Origin: CADEED01 sp039930985
GTDB taxonomy: Bacteria > Pseudomonadota > Gammaproteobacteria > Steroidobacterales > Steroidobacteraceae
Direction: 5' to 3'
DNA length: 64,000 nt
Assembly (NCBI GenBank): GCA_039930985.1
Contig: JBDTSV010000067.1
Coordinates: forward strand, 1 to 64,000
Position 1 is the stretch's first letter. Each line of letters opens with the position of its first letter. Below, piece by piece: positions 43,627-53,083 of the stretch. Below the pieces are notes generated by a model. That model was given only the letters and a program-made list of their open reading frames with translations. It was not told the DNA's origin and searched no databases. The translations under genes and the position numbers were made by a program.

Positions 43627-44223
43627 ATGCTTTCGAGGTCAGGACTGGTGCTCGCATTCCTGGTAGCCAATCTTGCCGCGGGTTGTGCGCATGTAGGAGA
43701 GCCACGCCAGCAGTCGGCCACCAAGGCTCCGACTTTGAGCAAAGAGCGACAGATGCTGAGCGAGGGGTACAGCATCCTCTATAGCGATGCGGAGAAGTTC
43801 GATGCGTCCGATCTGATCCTCCTGGTGAAGTCCGAATCGGCCGCCATGAAGAAGATGGTGACGGCCGTCGCCGAGATGGGAGATCACCTGAAGAAAGACC
43901 TGGAGCGGGTCGCCAAGGACTACCCCGGTGTGCGGATCGATCTCGATCCGCTGCCGGAAATGGAGAAACGCAAGCGCGCCGCGGTCGCCATGACACGCGC
44001 GCGCGAATTCGCGCCGGTCGTCGGCAAGGGCGGTCGTGAGTACGAACGCACCGTGATGTTGAGCTTCGCCAACGGCCTCAATCACGAACGTCATTTGTGC
44101 AAGGTGATGGCCGAAGCCGAGCCGGACGCGAGCCTCAAGAAGTTCCTGCTCGAGACGGAGAGGAAGTACGACGGTCTCTATGAAAGCGTAGTGAGCTTGC
44201 TGGAGAAGGAATACTTCAAGTAA
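43627..44223 (+). CDS. lipoprotein, unknown
   Basis: A 198-residue protein with a lipoprotein leader (LVLAFLVANLAAGC, Cys20). The rest is helical and charged, with likely coiled coils (MKKMVTAVAEMGDHLKKDLE). I chose the ATG at 43627 because CGGAG lies 7 bases before it; an ATG at 43621 is also in frame. No family is recognised. It is probably anchored to the inner or outer membrane. Confidence 0.6.
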   Translation: MLSRSGLVLAFLVANLAAGCAHVGEPRQQSATKAPTLSKERQMLSEGYSILYSDAEKFDASDLILLVKSESAAMKKMVTAVAEMGDHLKKDLERVAKDYPGVRIDLDPLPEMEKRKRAAVAMTRAREFAPVVGKGGREYERTVMLSFANGLNHERHLCKVMAEAEPDASLKKFLLETERKYDGLYESVVSLLEKEYFK

Positions 44224-44417
44224 ATCTGCTCGGGGAAGGGGGCCCGAAGTCGCTGGCAAGCAGCACAACCCCTAAGAACTCCCGACCTTTCCATCGTGCA
44301 CCGCTCACGCTTTCGGCTCATCCTGCACACCCGCCTCACGATTCCATCGCCGCGACGTCTTCCGTGGTCGCCGTCCGGGTCACAATTGTGGGGCTTTCCA
44401 TTAGCGAGATTCCTACC

Positions 44418-44882
44418 GTGACCCTGATCCATCGCATCTACGCCAGTCGCGGCAGTGAGCCCATGAGTGACGCCGACGTGCAGGCTCTGCTCGAGCGCGC
44501 CCGCCGCAAAAATTTCGCGCTTGGCGTCACGGGCATGCTGCTCCACATCGAAGGCAGCTTCTTCCAGGTGCTCGAAGGGCGCGAAGCGGCAGTGGACAGC
44601 ATTTATGAAGTCATTGCGCGAGACTCACGCCACGACCGTATGACCCAGATCATCCGCGAGCCCCTTGCGCAGCGCAGCTTCGGCGAATGGAGCATGGGGT
44701 TTGCTTCCGTCCCCAGTGCGGAAGCGCAGCGGGCGGTTGACGAGAATGACTTCTTCGCCAGCGCGGCCTGCCTCGAGCGCATTAACCCGGGGCGCGCGAA
44801 GAAACTGCTGCTGGCTTTCGGCGCAGGTCGCTGGCGCACCGAACATACCGGCATGCATCCCGTCCACGCGCGCGTGAGCTGA
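44418..44882 (+). CDS. BLUF blue-light sensor
   Basis: A 154-residue BLUF protein (FAD-based blue-light sensing). Key residues are present: Tyr in LIHRIYASR, Asn in RRKNFALGVTGML, Gln in SFFQVLEG and Trp in FGEWSMGF. The start is probably the GTG at 44418 (another GTG at 44364 is in frame). Six bases after its stop begins an EAL gene, so the pair seems to be a split version of the one-chain BLUF-EAL phosphodiesterases. Confidence 0.9.
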   Translation: MTLIHRIYASRGSEPMSDADVQALLERARRKNFALGVTGMLLHIEGSFFQVLEGREAAVDSIYEVIARDSRHDRMTQIIREPLAQRSFGEWSMGFASVPSAEAQRAVDENDFFASAACLERINPGRAKKLLLAFGAGRWRTEHTGMHPVHARVS

Positions 44883-44888
44883 ACATCG

Positions 44889-45623
44889 TTGAACGAGTTC
44901 TTCGCGAGTTTTGCGTTTCAGCCCATCGCGGACATCTCGGCGCGGACTGTCTTTGCATACGAGGCGCTGGTGCGGGGCAAGGGTGGTGAATCAGCCGCCA
45001 GCGTTTTCGCCGCGGTACCGGCCGCTGAGATGCACGCGTTCGATCACGCGGCGCGGCTGGCGGCGGTACAGCTCGCGGCGCGGTTGGGACTCAAGCAACG
45101 GCTCTCGTTGAACGTGATGCCGGGCTGCATCGAATCGATGCCCGAAAGTCTGGACCTGCTCATGGAATGCGCGACGCAATCCGGCTTGTCGTCCGACCAG
45201 TTGGTGCTGGAGATCACCGAAGGTGAGGCGATCCAGCGTCCGAAAGAATTCACCCGGCTGCTCGACCGATACCGCTCGCAAGGCGTGCGCATGGCCATCG
45301 ACGACTTCGGCGCAGGCTACTCGGGCCTCAATCTGCTGGCTTACTTCCAACCGGACCTCATCAAGCTCGACATGCACCTGGTGCGCGACATCGACAAGGC
45401 CGGCCCGAGGCAGGCGATCGCGCGCGCGGTGTTGCAGGTCTGTGACGACCTTGGCATCGAAGTCATCGCCGAGGGTGTAGAGACGATCGGCGAGTATTCC
45501 TGGTTCAGGCGCGTGGGAGTACGGCTCTTCCAGGGCTATCTATTGCGGCGGCCGGACTTCGAATCGCTGGATGCGCCGATGTTTCCGGACGAGACCGCAT
45601 CGATCAGCAGTGCGCGGCCCTGA
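44889..45623 (+). CDS. EAL-domain c-di-GMP phosphodiesterase
   Basis: A 244-residue stand-alone EAL domain that should cleave c-di-GMP to pGpG. Catalytic motifs are intact: EAL in YEALVRG, Asn in LNVMP, Glu in LEITEGEA, DDFGAGYSGL, Lys in IKLDM and Glu in AEGVE. It starts at a TTG only 6 bases after the BLUF gene, so the two are probably one light-controlled unit. Confidence 0.9.
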   Translation: MNEFFASFAFQPIADISARTVFAYEALVRGKGGESAASVFAAVPAAEMHAFDHAARLAAVQLAARLGLKQRLSLNVMPGCIESMPESLDLLMECATQSGLSSDQLVLEITEGEAIQRPKEFTRLLDRYRSQGVRMAIDDFGAGYSGLNLLAYFQPDLIKLDMHLVRDIDKAGPRQAIARAVLQVCDDLGIEVIAEGVETIGEYSWFRRVGVRLFQGYLLRRPDFESLDAPMFPDETASISSARP

Positions 45624-45634
45624 GCTGACCGGCG

Positions 45635-45829
45635 CTACGTGGTTCTGCCACCGCGCGGCCCGAGGAAATACCACAGGATCAGGCCGAGCAGTGGCAGCAG
45701 CAGCACCACGAGCGTCCACAGGAGCTTCTTCTCGTTGGACGCTGAGCTCTGCACGATATTGATGATCGCCCAGACGTCACCGATCAGGATCAGCAGGCCG
45801 ATAAGGCCGTTGTATCCATAGTTCAGCAT
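45635..45829 (-). CDS. small membrane protein, PLDc_N type
   Basis: A 64-residue protein with two hydrophobic helices and the pattern LLWTLVVLLLPLLGLILWYF followed by LGPRG, the PLDc_N domain also found at the N-terminus of cardiolipin synthases. Here it stands alone. Function unknown. Confidence 0.75.
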   Translation of the reverse strand: MLNYGYNGLIGLLILIGDVWAIINIVQSSASNEKKLLWTLVVLLLPLLGLILWYFLGPRGGRTT

Positions 45830-45869
45830 TGCTCGATTCCTTTGACTTCGTGTGGAGGGGGTCCAACAA

Positions 45870-46322
45870 CTACTGCCGCGACAACTCGTCCCGCAATTCC
45901 TTCGTCAGCTTCTCGGCGAGTTCCGGTCGGCCGTCGAATCGCGCCGGCGTGTTGTGGAACATCTCGACTCGCCACTTGCCGTCGGTCTGCCTCGAGGCCA
46001 CCAGTGTCTGGATGGCATTGCGTTCCGGCATCAGCTCGCTCTTCCCCGGCGGCACCATGCCGGCGACGGCGCGCAGCAGGGCGGTGCTTTCGCTCAACAG
46101 GCGAACTTCGCGCACCTTGGCGATGAATCGCGCGGTGGGATGATCCTTGAAGATCGGCGTCAGCAACGCCTCGATTTCAGCGGGACTCTGCGCGGTGCTG
46201 CCGTCAAAGCCAACCTGGCCGCCAGCGGACGCATACAGACTCGCCATCGTTTTCGCCTGGCGATCGTTCCACGCCTGGAGCAAGTCTCGGTAGAGACGCT
46301 CCACGCTCTGCAATTCCGACAT
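45870..46322 (-). CDS. SnoaL-like protein, SgcJ/EcaC type
   Basis: A 150-residue cytosolic protein of the NTF2-like fold: VERLYRDLLQAWNDRQAKTM, FDGSTAQSPAEIEALLTPIF and WRVEMFHNTPARFDG match the SgcJ/EcaC subgroup. Its substrate is unknown. Confidence 0.8.
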   Translation of the reverse strand: MSELQSVERLYRDLLQAWNDRQAKTMASLYASAGGQVGFDGSTAQSPAEIEALLTPIFKDHPTARFIAKVREVRLLSESTALLRAVAGMVPPGKSELMPERNAIQTLVASRQTDGKWRVEMFHNTPARFDGRPELAEKLTKELRDELSRQ

Positions 46323-46503
46323 GGCATCGTCCTGGGGGGTACGGGGCGCGTCAACCTAACACCGGCGCACTCCCGGTCGATAGTTCGCGGAAGACCACCT
46401 TGGCGTCAGCGGCCTCCGACCTCCCGACGGCTGGAGCCACTATCCGGCGTCTATCAACTGCTCGTGGCGGCAGGACTTCGGCGTAGTTGCCTGCCCTTTT
46501 GCG

Positions 46504-47001
46504 TCAGTGTCCCGCCGCAGGCCGATGATCCGCCCGATGGTCGTAGCTCATCACGCGCGTCACCCGCCACTGCCCATCTTTCTCCCGCCAGATCATCGTG
46601 AACTGACCAACGCCTTCGCACGTGCTCGGCGTATGGCAGAAGCGATGAGTGCCTTGCGAGATGGCGCCGAAGTCCTTGATAGGCCACACGCGGAAGCTCT
46701 CGACGTCCAGCTCGCGGCGGAACTTGCCGCACACGTTGTCGCGTACGCCCCGCACGTACGCGTCGCGCGTCCAGGAAGCACCGCCGTTGTCGTGGTAGGA
46801 CTCGAGCTCTTTCACGAAGAACGACGCGTGTTTCGCGAGCTGGGCGGGATCGGTGCACGCGTTGAAGGCATCGAACGCGGCTTTGTCCAGCGCGAGAATC
46901 TTCTGGTAGAGCGGGCCCGCGGTCGGCGAGTAGGGCTCGTCCGCGAGCGAAGCCGCGGACGACATCGCCACTAACAAACCGACGATGACCACTGGCTTCA
47001 T
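46504..47001 (-). CDS. exported SnoaL-like protein
   Basis: A 165-residue protein; the ATG at 47001 starts a signal peptide (VVIVGLLVAMSSAASLADE). The rest is an NTF2-like fold of the DUF4440 kind (ALDKAAFDAFNACTDPAQLA, WREKDGQWRVTRVMSYDHR) with three Cys that could pair in the periplasm. Divergent from the SDR gene. Confidence 0.7.
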   Translation of the reverse strand: MKPVVIVGLLVAMSSAASLADEPYSPTAGPLYQKILALDKAAFDAFNACTDPAQLAKHASFFVKELESYHDNGGASWTRDAYVRGVRDNVCGKFRRELDVESFRVWPIKDFGAISQGTHRFCHTPSTCEGVGQFTMIWREKDGQWRVTRVMSYDHRADHRPAAGH

Positions 47002-47135
47002 GATGGGACTCCGTTTGGCAGGCGCGGATGAAGGGTACGAAAATACACCGCTGCGTGCAGCTACCGCGGCGCGATGTGAAACACGGCGGCGTCGTGTTAT
47101 ACCCTCGCGCATCGCGAACTGCAGGAGACTGCAAT

Positions 47136-47954
47136 ATGTGGCGCATTTGTCGACTCCTCTTGATCCTCGTGTCTGGGACCTTCGCCGCCATGACGCCCGC
47201 GCAGTCTGCCGAGCCGGCGCCCGCGAACGCGCACTCGATAGTGTTGATTACCGGCTCGAACCGCGGAATTGGACTGGCGCTGGCCAGCGCCTATGCAAAG
47301 GCAGGTTGGGAAGTCATCGCCACCTGTCGCGATCCAGCTCACGCGACGGAGCTCGTCGAGCTGGCCAAGGCGAATTCGAATTTGAAGGTAGAACCGTTGG
47401 ACGTCACAAACGCCGCGTCGATCGATGCGCTGGTGGCGAAATACCGCGGGCAGCCAATCGACGTGTTGGTGAACAACGCGGGCACATCGGGAAACTACCA
47501 GGGTCAACTCCTTGGCAGCTTCGACGAAGCAGCTTTCGACGAGATCATGCGAGTCAACGCTTACGCACCGCTGCGCGTGTCGAGTGCGTTCCTGGAGAAC
47601 GTACAGGCGAGCCGCCAGAAGAAGATCGTCGCCATCACGAGTGGACGTGGCTCGGTGAGTAAGCCCTTTCTCGACAACCGCGCGTACTTTTACGACATGA
47701 GCAAGGCCGCGTTGAACCTGGGGATGCGTAAGTTCCAGGAGAATGTGCGCGACAAGGGCGTGCTGGTCGGAATCTTTGCGCCGGGCATCGTCGACACCGA
47801 TCTCAACCATGGCTTGCGCAACGGCGTCCCCGCCAAGCGTCCGCTGATTTCGACGCAGGAAAGCGCGACCGGCGTCGTCACGCTCATCGCAAACCTCTCT
47901 GCCGCGAACCAGGATGCGTACATGAACTACAACGGTGAGAAGTTCAGCTGGTAG
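47136..47954 (+). CDS. short-chain dehydrogenase with signal peptide
   Basis: A 272-residue SDR. The cofactor motif is TGSNRGIG, followed by NNAG, and the active site is YDMSK. A leader (LLLILVSGTFAAMTPAQSAE) of signal-peptide type precedes the Rossmann fold, which is rare, as NAD(P)-dependent enzymes seldom work outside the cytosol; it may instead be a membrane anchor. GCAGGAG precedes the ATG at 47136. Confidence 0.85.
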   Translation: MWRICRLLLILVSGTFAAMTPAQSAEPAPANAHSIVLITGSNRGIGLALASAYAKAGWEVIATCRDPAHATELVELAKANSNLKVEPLDVTNAASIDALVAKYRGQPIDVLVNNAGTSGNYQGQLLGSFDEAAFDEIMRVNAYAPLRVSSAFLENVQASRQKKIVAITSGRGSVSKPFLDNRAYFYDMSKAALNLGMRKFQENVRDKGVLVGIFAPGIVDTDLNHGLRNGVPAKRPLISTQESATGVVTLIANLSAANQDAYMNYNGEKFSW

Positions 47955-47956
47955 CG

Positions 47957-48355
47957 TTACAAGCCCCGGGGTACTAGCACCACCGACCGAGTGTTGAGCG
48001 GATTCTCGTCCTCGTACACGACGGCGATTCGCCCACGCGCATCGATGCCCACGGGTCGGCTGCCAGTCAGTCCGGGCGGGGTAACGTCGACCAGGCGGCG
48101 CGCGGCGCTCCACAAAAACATTCGTTGGCCGTTCGTGTCCACGGAGTTGTACCAGCCGACGGCGCGGCCATTGGCGACCGAGGTCGCAACTGCGCTCACC
48201 GTCGTTGGCGTGATCGCCCTCATGCCGCGCGCGGCGGTCCATACGAAGGCACGCGTAGACAACGGGCCCGATAGCTGGCCGACGACCCAGCCATCATCGG
48301 TGTCCCAAGCAAAAGAAAAATTTCCTTGATCTTGAGAAGCAGTAGTTTGATTGGA
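47957..48355 (-). pseudogene. C-terminal remnant of a HAF-repeat protein
   Basis: The minus-strand frame reads WDTDDGWVVGQLSGPLSTRA, FVWTAARGMRAI, then GWYNSVDTNGQRMFLWSAAR and a stop. Repeats of the type AFxW-G are those of HAF-repeat exported proteins. There is no start codon with signal peptide: the frame begins directly behind the stop of the gene at 48356. I read it as a truncated gene. Confidence 0.55.
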
Positions 48356-50515
48356 TCACGGCTGCGCCGCCGAGAAGTACTCCCAGGTCGTCGCCGCGCG
48401 ATAGGTCGCCATGCCGTACTGTCCAATTGCAATCGCCGAATCATGGGCGCTCGCCACGAGCACCTGATCGACGAGCGCCTGCAACTGGTCATTGATGACG
48501 CGGAACCGCAATTCGTAGTACTGCCCCGGCACGGCCGTGAAGTTAGTCGAGGCGAGCACGGTGATGACGCCGTTGACGATCTTGCGGATCTGGATCTGGC
48601 CGGTGCTGCGCACGGTCACGTAGTAGTGATTGCTCGAATCGGTGTAGCGCGCGAGCAAGCCGAACCACGCGCCCTGTTGGGAAGCGCCGAAGGCATCGAG
48701 CCGCACGCGGGCGACAACCTCCTGGTTCCCGACGGGCGTGCCGATGAAGGCGACGGCGCTGCCGCTCGCGTCGAACTGCCCGAGGCCCTGGTTGGTTCCC
48801 TCTTCGTCCTGACGAACCCGCCAATCTCCACCCGAAGTCGTGAGGCCCACCTCGTAGTCAGAGCCGGTGAAGCCCCAGTCCCGGTAGAACAGCGAGTACT
48901 GCTCCGTGCCTGCCACGCGCACGTCGTCGAAATCCGCGCGCGCCTGCCAGGTAGCTAGGCCGGCGGGGCCATGAGTCAGTGAGGTGTCAGTTATGAGAGA
49001 AGTGTTCGCGTAGCCGACGTTCATCGAAAGAGTGCTGCCGTCCACGACCAGAGCGGCGCGGGCGGGGCTCTCGCCGCTGGAGTATCCTTCGCGCAGCAGG
49101 GTATTGACGCCATTCACGCGTTTGTAGAGCCCAAACGAGTTGTCGGGGCGGACGGCTCCGAAATAGTAGTTGTTGGCATCGACGTAGCGCGCGATGAGGC
49201 CCACCCAACTATCGCTGGCGCCAAACGTCGGCGTGATCTCGGCTTCGACACGCTGGTAGGCAGCCCAGTCGGTGCCGTCGACCAGGGCGATGGCAAGCGT
49301 GCTGGTGGAACTTTGCGCCAGCACGTCATCGGAGCCGCGCGTGGCGAGCGCGAACTGCCCGCTGTTGAAGGTGAAATCGGCAACGTCGCGGTCTTCAAAA
49401 TCGTTGACGATGGGATTTGGCGCGCGCAGTGGCGCCGGCAATGTGAAGACATCGACCTCGAAACGCGTGCCCTGGGCATCCTGGGCGACGGCGACGGCGG
49501 TACGACCGGAGATGTCGTGGTACGTGGTGATGTTCTGGGTGATCAGGCTCGCGACATGTTCGAAGTGACCCGGGGACGCCTCTAGATAGGCGCGCATGAA
49601 TGCGGTGTATCCCGACTCGGTGGTCAGCAGGACGCCGTCGCGATACACCGCATCGAACGTGACGCCGAAGCTCGCGTCATGGTCGACGCTGGTGGCGCGG
49701 CCTTGCGGAGTCCAGGTGCTCGTACCGGTGCGACGGAACACGTGGCCGGTGTTGGCGACGGCGGTCGCGCCTTGCAATGCGTAGGGAGTGGTGGATTGCG
49801 GCGTCTCGGGCGGCAGATTCAACGCGCCCGCGGGAACCCAATCGATCGCGCTGCCGTTGCGACGCCACGCGGTCGTCACGCCGCTGTAGTGAGGACGCAC
49901 CAATGCGTAGTCATAGTTGAGCTCCACCTCTGTGCCCCAGGCGTCGCAATTACTCCCGGCGTTGTCATCGAGGCGACCAGTGATGTCCCAGTTGCCGTTG
50001 GTGCCCTTCTCGTAGACGACGGCGTCGTAGTTGCAGCCGTCGCCGCCCACGAGCACGCGGTTTCCCGAGATCGCGACGCCGCCGGGGTGCTGTATCGGCG
50101 CGGCGACGTGCGCGGGCACGTAGTCGCCGCCCGCGTATTCGAACAGCGATACCTGGCCGCCGAACTGCACGGCCGCGATGCCGTTCCTCATGCGCACGTC
50201 CATGCGCGCGAAAAAGCCATTCACGGTGACGAGCGTGCGCCGGTAAACCCAGTTGCCGGTGCTGCTGTTGCGCCGGTAGAGCAGGGCCGCGTACGTGTTG
50301 GGAGCGCCGCTAACACCGTCGTTGATCGCCAGCACGATGATGTTCGGCCCATCGATGGCCACTCCCACGCCGAAGTATTTGTATGAGGGATTGCTGGGGT
50401 GGGGCAGCGTTTGCGTGGGACGGAGGGCGCGCACGTCTGCGTGCGCGGGCGCCTGCAGGGCTAACAACAGCGACAACGAAGCGAGACCGAAGAATCCGGC
50501 GCGGAATGCGTTCAT
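48356..50515 (-). CDS. large secreted propeller and jelly-roll protein
   Basis: A 719-residue exported protein (signal peptide ending near APAHA). The first half has FG-GAP-like blades (YKYFGVGVAIDGPNIIVLAI, HPGGVAISGNRVLVGG). The second half has two lectin-like jelly-roll domains of about 160 residues, each with a NYYFGAVR or HYYVTVR strand (FEDRDVADFTFNSGQ and FYRDWGFTGSDYEVG open them). Probably binds carbohydrate on the cell surface. Confidence 0.7.
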   Translation of the reverse strand: MNAFRAGFFGLASLSLLLALQAPAHADVRALRPTQTLPHPSNPSYKYFGVGVAIDGPNIIVLAINDGVSGAPNTYAALLYRRNSSTGNWVYRRTLVTVNGFFARMDVRMRNGIAAVQFGGQVSLFEYAGGDYVPAHVAAPIQHPGGVAISGNRVLVGGDGCNYDAVVYEKGTNGNWDITGRLDDNAGSNCDAWGTEVELNYDYALVRPHYSGVTTAWRRNGSAIDWVPAGALNLPPETPQSTTPYALQGATAVANTGHVFRRTGTSTWTPQGRATSVDHDASFGVTFDAVYRDGVLLTTESGYTAFMRAYLEASPGHFEHVASLITQNITTYHDISGRTAVAVAQDAQGTRFEVDVFTLPAPLRAPNPIVNDFEDRDVADFTFNSGQFALATRGSDDVLAQSSTSTLAIALVDGTDWAAYQRVEAEITPTFGASDSWVGLIARYVDANNYYFGAVRPDNSFGLYKRVNGVNTLLREGYSSGESPARAALVVDGSTLSMNVGYANTSLITDTSLTHGPAGLATWQARADFDDVRVAGTEQYSLFYRDWGFTGSDYEVGLTTSGGDWRVRQDEEGTNQGLGQFDASGSAVAFIGTPVGNQEVVARVRLDAFGASQQGAWFGLLARYTDSSNHYYVTVRSTGQIQIRKIVNGVITVLASTNFTAVPGQYYELRFRVINDQLQALVDQVLVASAHDSAIAIGQYGMATYRAATTWEYFSAAQP

Positions 50516-50736
50516 GGTGAGACCTGTGGGAGCCCTGATGCGGAGTCAACGTGCCAGCCGTGGCGCCGGCTCACCATCGGCGCTCGTATAGAGGCGACAT
50601 CGCTGCATTCCGTCAGGGCGGCGCGAACGCCGCGGATTCGGGTTAGCTTGTCTTACTCGGCCGCTCGAAACCCGGCTGCGGCGACGTCGGGCGCGTCTAT
50701 ACTCGATCGTCCGCCCCGACCGCCTACGAGGGTTCT

Positions 50737-51507
50737 ATGCTCAAACACTTCCGCTTTTTCCTGCTGCCCGTTCTTGGCTTGCTCGCCACGAGCGTTGCCC
50801 ATGCCGAGCAGTTCAGCGTGGCCGTTTTCTCCAAGACCGCTGGCTGGCACCACGAATCCATCCTCGAAGGCGTCAAAGCAATCCGCGGCCTTGGGGCGTT
50901 GCACGACTTCAGCGTCTTCTGGACCGAAGACCCCTCGCGCGTCTTCAAAGATGAGGAGCTCAAGAAGTACAAGGTGGTGATCTTTCTGAGCACCACCGGC
51001 GACGTCCTCAACGACGAGCAGCAGGCGGCATTCGAGCGTTACATCAAGGCGGGCGGCGGCTTTGTCGGCATTCACGCCGCGGCGGACACCGAATACGACT
51101 GGCCCTGGTACGACAAGATGGTCGGGCACATGTTCCACATCCATCCCTTGGTGCAAACCGCGACCATCAAGGTCGAGGACCCAAACTTCCCCGGCATGGA
51201 CCGTTTCCCGAAGCGGTTTCTATGGACCGAGGAGTGGTACGAGTTCGACGCCTCGCGTAGCAAGCTTCACTACCTGCTAAGCGTGGATGAGAAGACGTAC
51301 AAGCCGTTCGCGAAATGGGCCACGAAGGAAGGCAAGGGCATGGGCAACTTCCACCCGCTCGCGTGGTACCAGGAGTACGACGGCGGCCGCGCGTTCTACA
51401 CGGCGCTGGGTCACCTGCCGGCGACTTATAGCGACGCCAACTTCTTGCATCATGTCTACGGCGGCATCTACTGGGCCGCCACCGGCAATGGATTCACCGC
51501 CAACTGA
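50737..51507 (+). CDS. ThuA-domain protein, secreted
   Basis: A 256-residue exported protein (signal peptide ending near AHAEQ). It has the ThuA fold, a class I glutamine amidotransferase-like flavodoxin fold: VFSKTAGWHHESILEGVKAI, GGGFVGIHAAADTEYDWPWY, GRAFYTALGHLPATY. ThuA proteins serve in disaccharide use; the substrate here is not known. A terminator follows at 51530. Confidence 0.85.
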   Translation: MLKHFRFFLLPVLGLLATSVAHAEQFSVAVFSKTAGWHHESILEGVKAIRGLGALHDFSVFWTEDPSRVFKDEELKKYKVVIFLSTTGDVLNDEQQAAFERYIKAGGGFVGIHAAADTEYDWPWYDKMVGHMFHIHPLVQTATIKVEDPNFPGMDRFPKRFLWTEEWYEFDASRSKLHYLLSVDEKTYKPFAKWATKEGKGMGNFHPLAWYQEYDGGRAFYTALGHLPATYSDANFLHHVYGGIYWAATGNGFTAN

Positions 51508-52093
51508 TTCGCCGCATTCGCCTCGCCCCGTCGCTGACCTGCTCCCGGGTCAGCGACCTTTTCGCGGGCGATCGGACCGTGATCTTGCGACGGCGTTCGA
51601 GTCCGCGCTGGCCGCCGGCGACGGCGCGGCCGGTGCACATTGCATCCATGAATGCTGGATGCGCGGCCACTTCGCGGTGCACATCGAGGCTGCGCTGGAT
51701 CTTTTGTGGAGGCGTGCGGGCGCATCGATCCCGGATTGGTTGCCGATGCGCTACGTCAGCTGGCTCCGCACCGCATACGATGTCGCCGCGCGCTTCACCA
51801 CCACTGGCCGCGGCCGTTCGAACGTCTATCTAATCCTGCTGGACTTTGCCGATCGGCGCGGCGACGACCACGGTGTGTACGTGGGAATGAGTCGATACTC
51901 GCCCGCGCACCGTTTCGATCAGCACAAGGCTGGAATCCGCGCCGCCGGAAGCGTGCTGAAGCGTGGCATCGAAGTGCTGAACGGGCCGACGCTTCATCTT
52001 CAACACATCAAACGCAGCGAAGCCGCGCGCATCGAATCGGAGCTGGCTGGCGCGCTCGCGGATGCCGGCATTCACGTGGAAGGCGGCCACTGA
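51488..52093 (+). CDS. GIY-YIG-like protein, start uncertain
   Basis: A 201-codon frame. The C-terminal part has a GIY-YIG-like core: NVYLILLDFAD, then GVYVGMSRYSPAHRFDQHKA. The first ATG (51488) overlaps the ThuA gene, and the terminator hairpin 51530-51562 would lie inside the coding region, so the true start may be further on, perhaps near 51600. No ribosome site settles this. Function unknown; GIY-YIG folds are mostly nucleases. Confidence 0.6.
   Translation: MDSPPTDSPHSPRPVADLLPGQRPFRGRSDRDLATAFESALAAGDGAAGAHCIHECWMRGHFAVHIEAALDLLWRRAGASIPDWLPMRYVSWLRTAYDVAARFTTTGRGRSNVYLILLDFADRRGDDHGVYVGMSRYSPAHRFDQHKAGIRAAGSVLKRGIEVLNGPTLHLQHIKRSEAARIESELAGALADAGIHVEGGH
51530..51562 (+). terminator. 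terminator of ThuA gene
   Basis: Perfect 10-bp arms GTCGCTGACC and GGTCAGCGAC followed by CTTTT, 22 bases after the ThuA stop. Confidence 0.8.
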
Positions 52094-52122
52094 AGTCTGG
52101 ATGACTCTGGTGGTGCGGCGAC

Positions 52123-52998
52123 TCACACGCCCATCGCGATCTCGAGCAGAACGCGCCAGGTGTTCATTGGCAACCATTCCTCGTAACCATCCCACTTCTC
52201 ATACTGAGGAAGCTTCACCACGTTTGGGATCTGCATGAAGCGCGTGCCCTTCTTGAACTCGGCGAAAATCGCCGCCCTCAGGTCGTGGAGGAATTTCAGC
52301 TGATCGGCCACGGCGGACCTTGGTCCTACCGGCGCATTGTGCGCAAACATCACCTGATCGAAATCGAGTTGGTTCATCTCGGCCAGCGTGCGCTCCCATT
52401 CCTTGGGAAAGAAGTCGGGCATGTACGCGAAGCCCACGCGTTTAGGCACGACGAGATCGACGGTGTAGATCACCTTCTCGCGCGGAAACTGGAACACGGT
52501 CATGCCTTCGCCGTGGTTCGCGCCGAAATACAGCAGGTTGATCTGACTACTGCCGAGCGTAAGCGTCGACTTCGCCCCGGACCACGTCTTGTCGGGCACG
52601 GCGACCTCCGGGCTGGGGTGGCTCTTCAGCCAGTTGGCTGCGGCCTCGTGAGCGAGAATCGTGGCGCCTTCTGCCTTGAACACTTCTCCGCCACTGATGT
52701 GGTCGTAGTGGTTGTGTGAATAGATGAGGTACTTGATGGGCTTGTCAGTAACTTTGCGGATGGCTGCGAGCGAGGCCTTGGCGAAGTCGGCATCGAAGCT
52801 GTCCATGACGACCACACCCGCGTCGGTCACCATGAACGCGTTGAAGGCCAACCCTGCGCCGAAGCTGTAAAGACCGGGCGCGACCTGGGTGGTCTGGTAT
52901 GCAGGCTTGGCGGGTGCGGCGTTCGCTGCATTGCTGAATGCGCCCGCACTCAAAGCGACGGCCATCAGGAGCCTGCCAAGCAATTTGCTGAGAAACAT
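52123..52998 (-). CDS. secreted MBL-fold metallohydrolase
   Basis: A 291-residue protein; the ATG at 52998 opens a signal peptide (LLMAVALSAGAFSNAANA). Zinc-binding motif SHNHYDHISGG, a later His in GANHGEG, Asp in YTVDLV and His in FAHNAP. The pattern fits the MBL group that includes quinoprotein relay-type and lactamase-like enzymes. Substrate unknown. Divergent from the MocR gene 53084, which may regulate it. Confidence 0.8.
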   Translation of the reverse strand: MFLSKLLGRLLMAVALSAGAFSNAANAAPAKPAYQTTQVAPGLYSFGAGLAFNAFMVTDAGVVVMDSFDADFAKASLAAIRKVTDKPIKYLIYSHNHYDHISGGEVFKAEGATILAHEAAANWLKSHPSPEVAVPDKTWSGAKSTLTLGSSQINLLYFGANHGEGMTVFQFPREKVIYTVDLVVPKRVGFAYMPDFFPKEWERTLAEMNQLDFDQVMFAHNAPVGPRSAVADQLKFLHDLRAAIFAEFKKGTRFMQIPNVVKLPQYEKWDGYEEWLPMNTWRVLLEIAMGV

Positions 52999-53083
52999 GG
53001 CTGGAAAGCTCCATGGTGCGCGGGTGGGGACACCCAAGATGCCGCCCATGCGGTCATGACACAATGACCACTACGTAGGTTCT

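Noticed and set aside
44384..44393. CACAATTGTG before the BLUF gene as one more copy of the palindrome family
   Set aside because: Only 10 bases are self-complementary and the context (no ORF6N, DUF1016 or TA sequence) is different; it can be chance.
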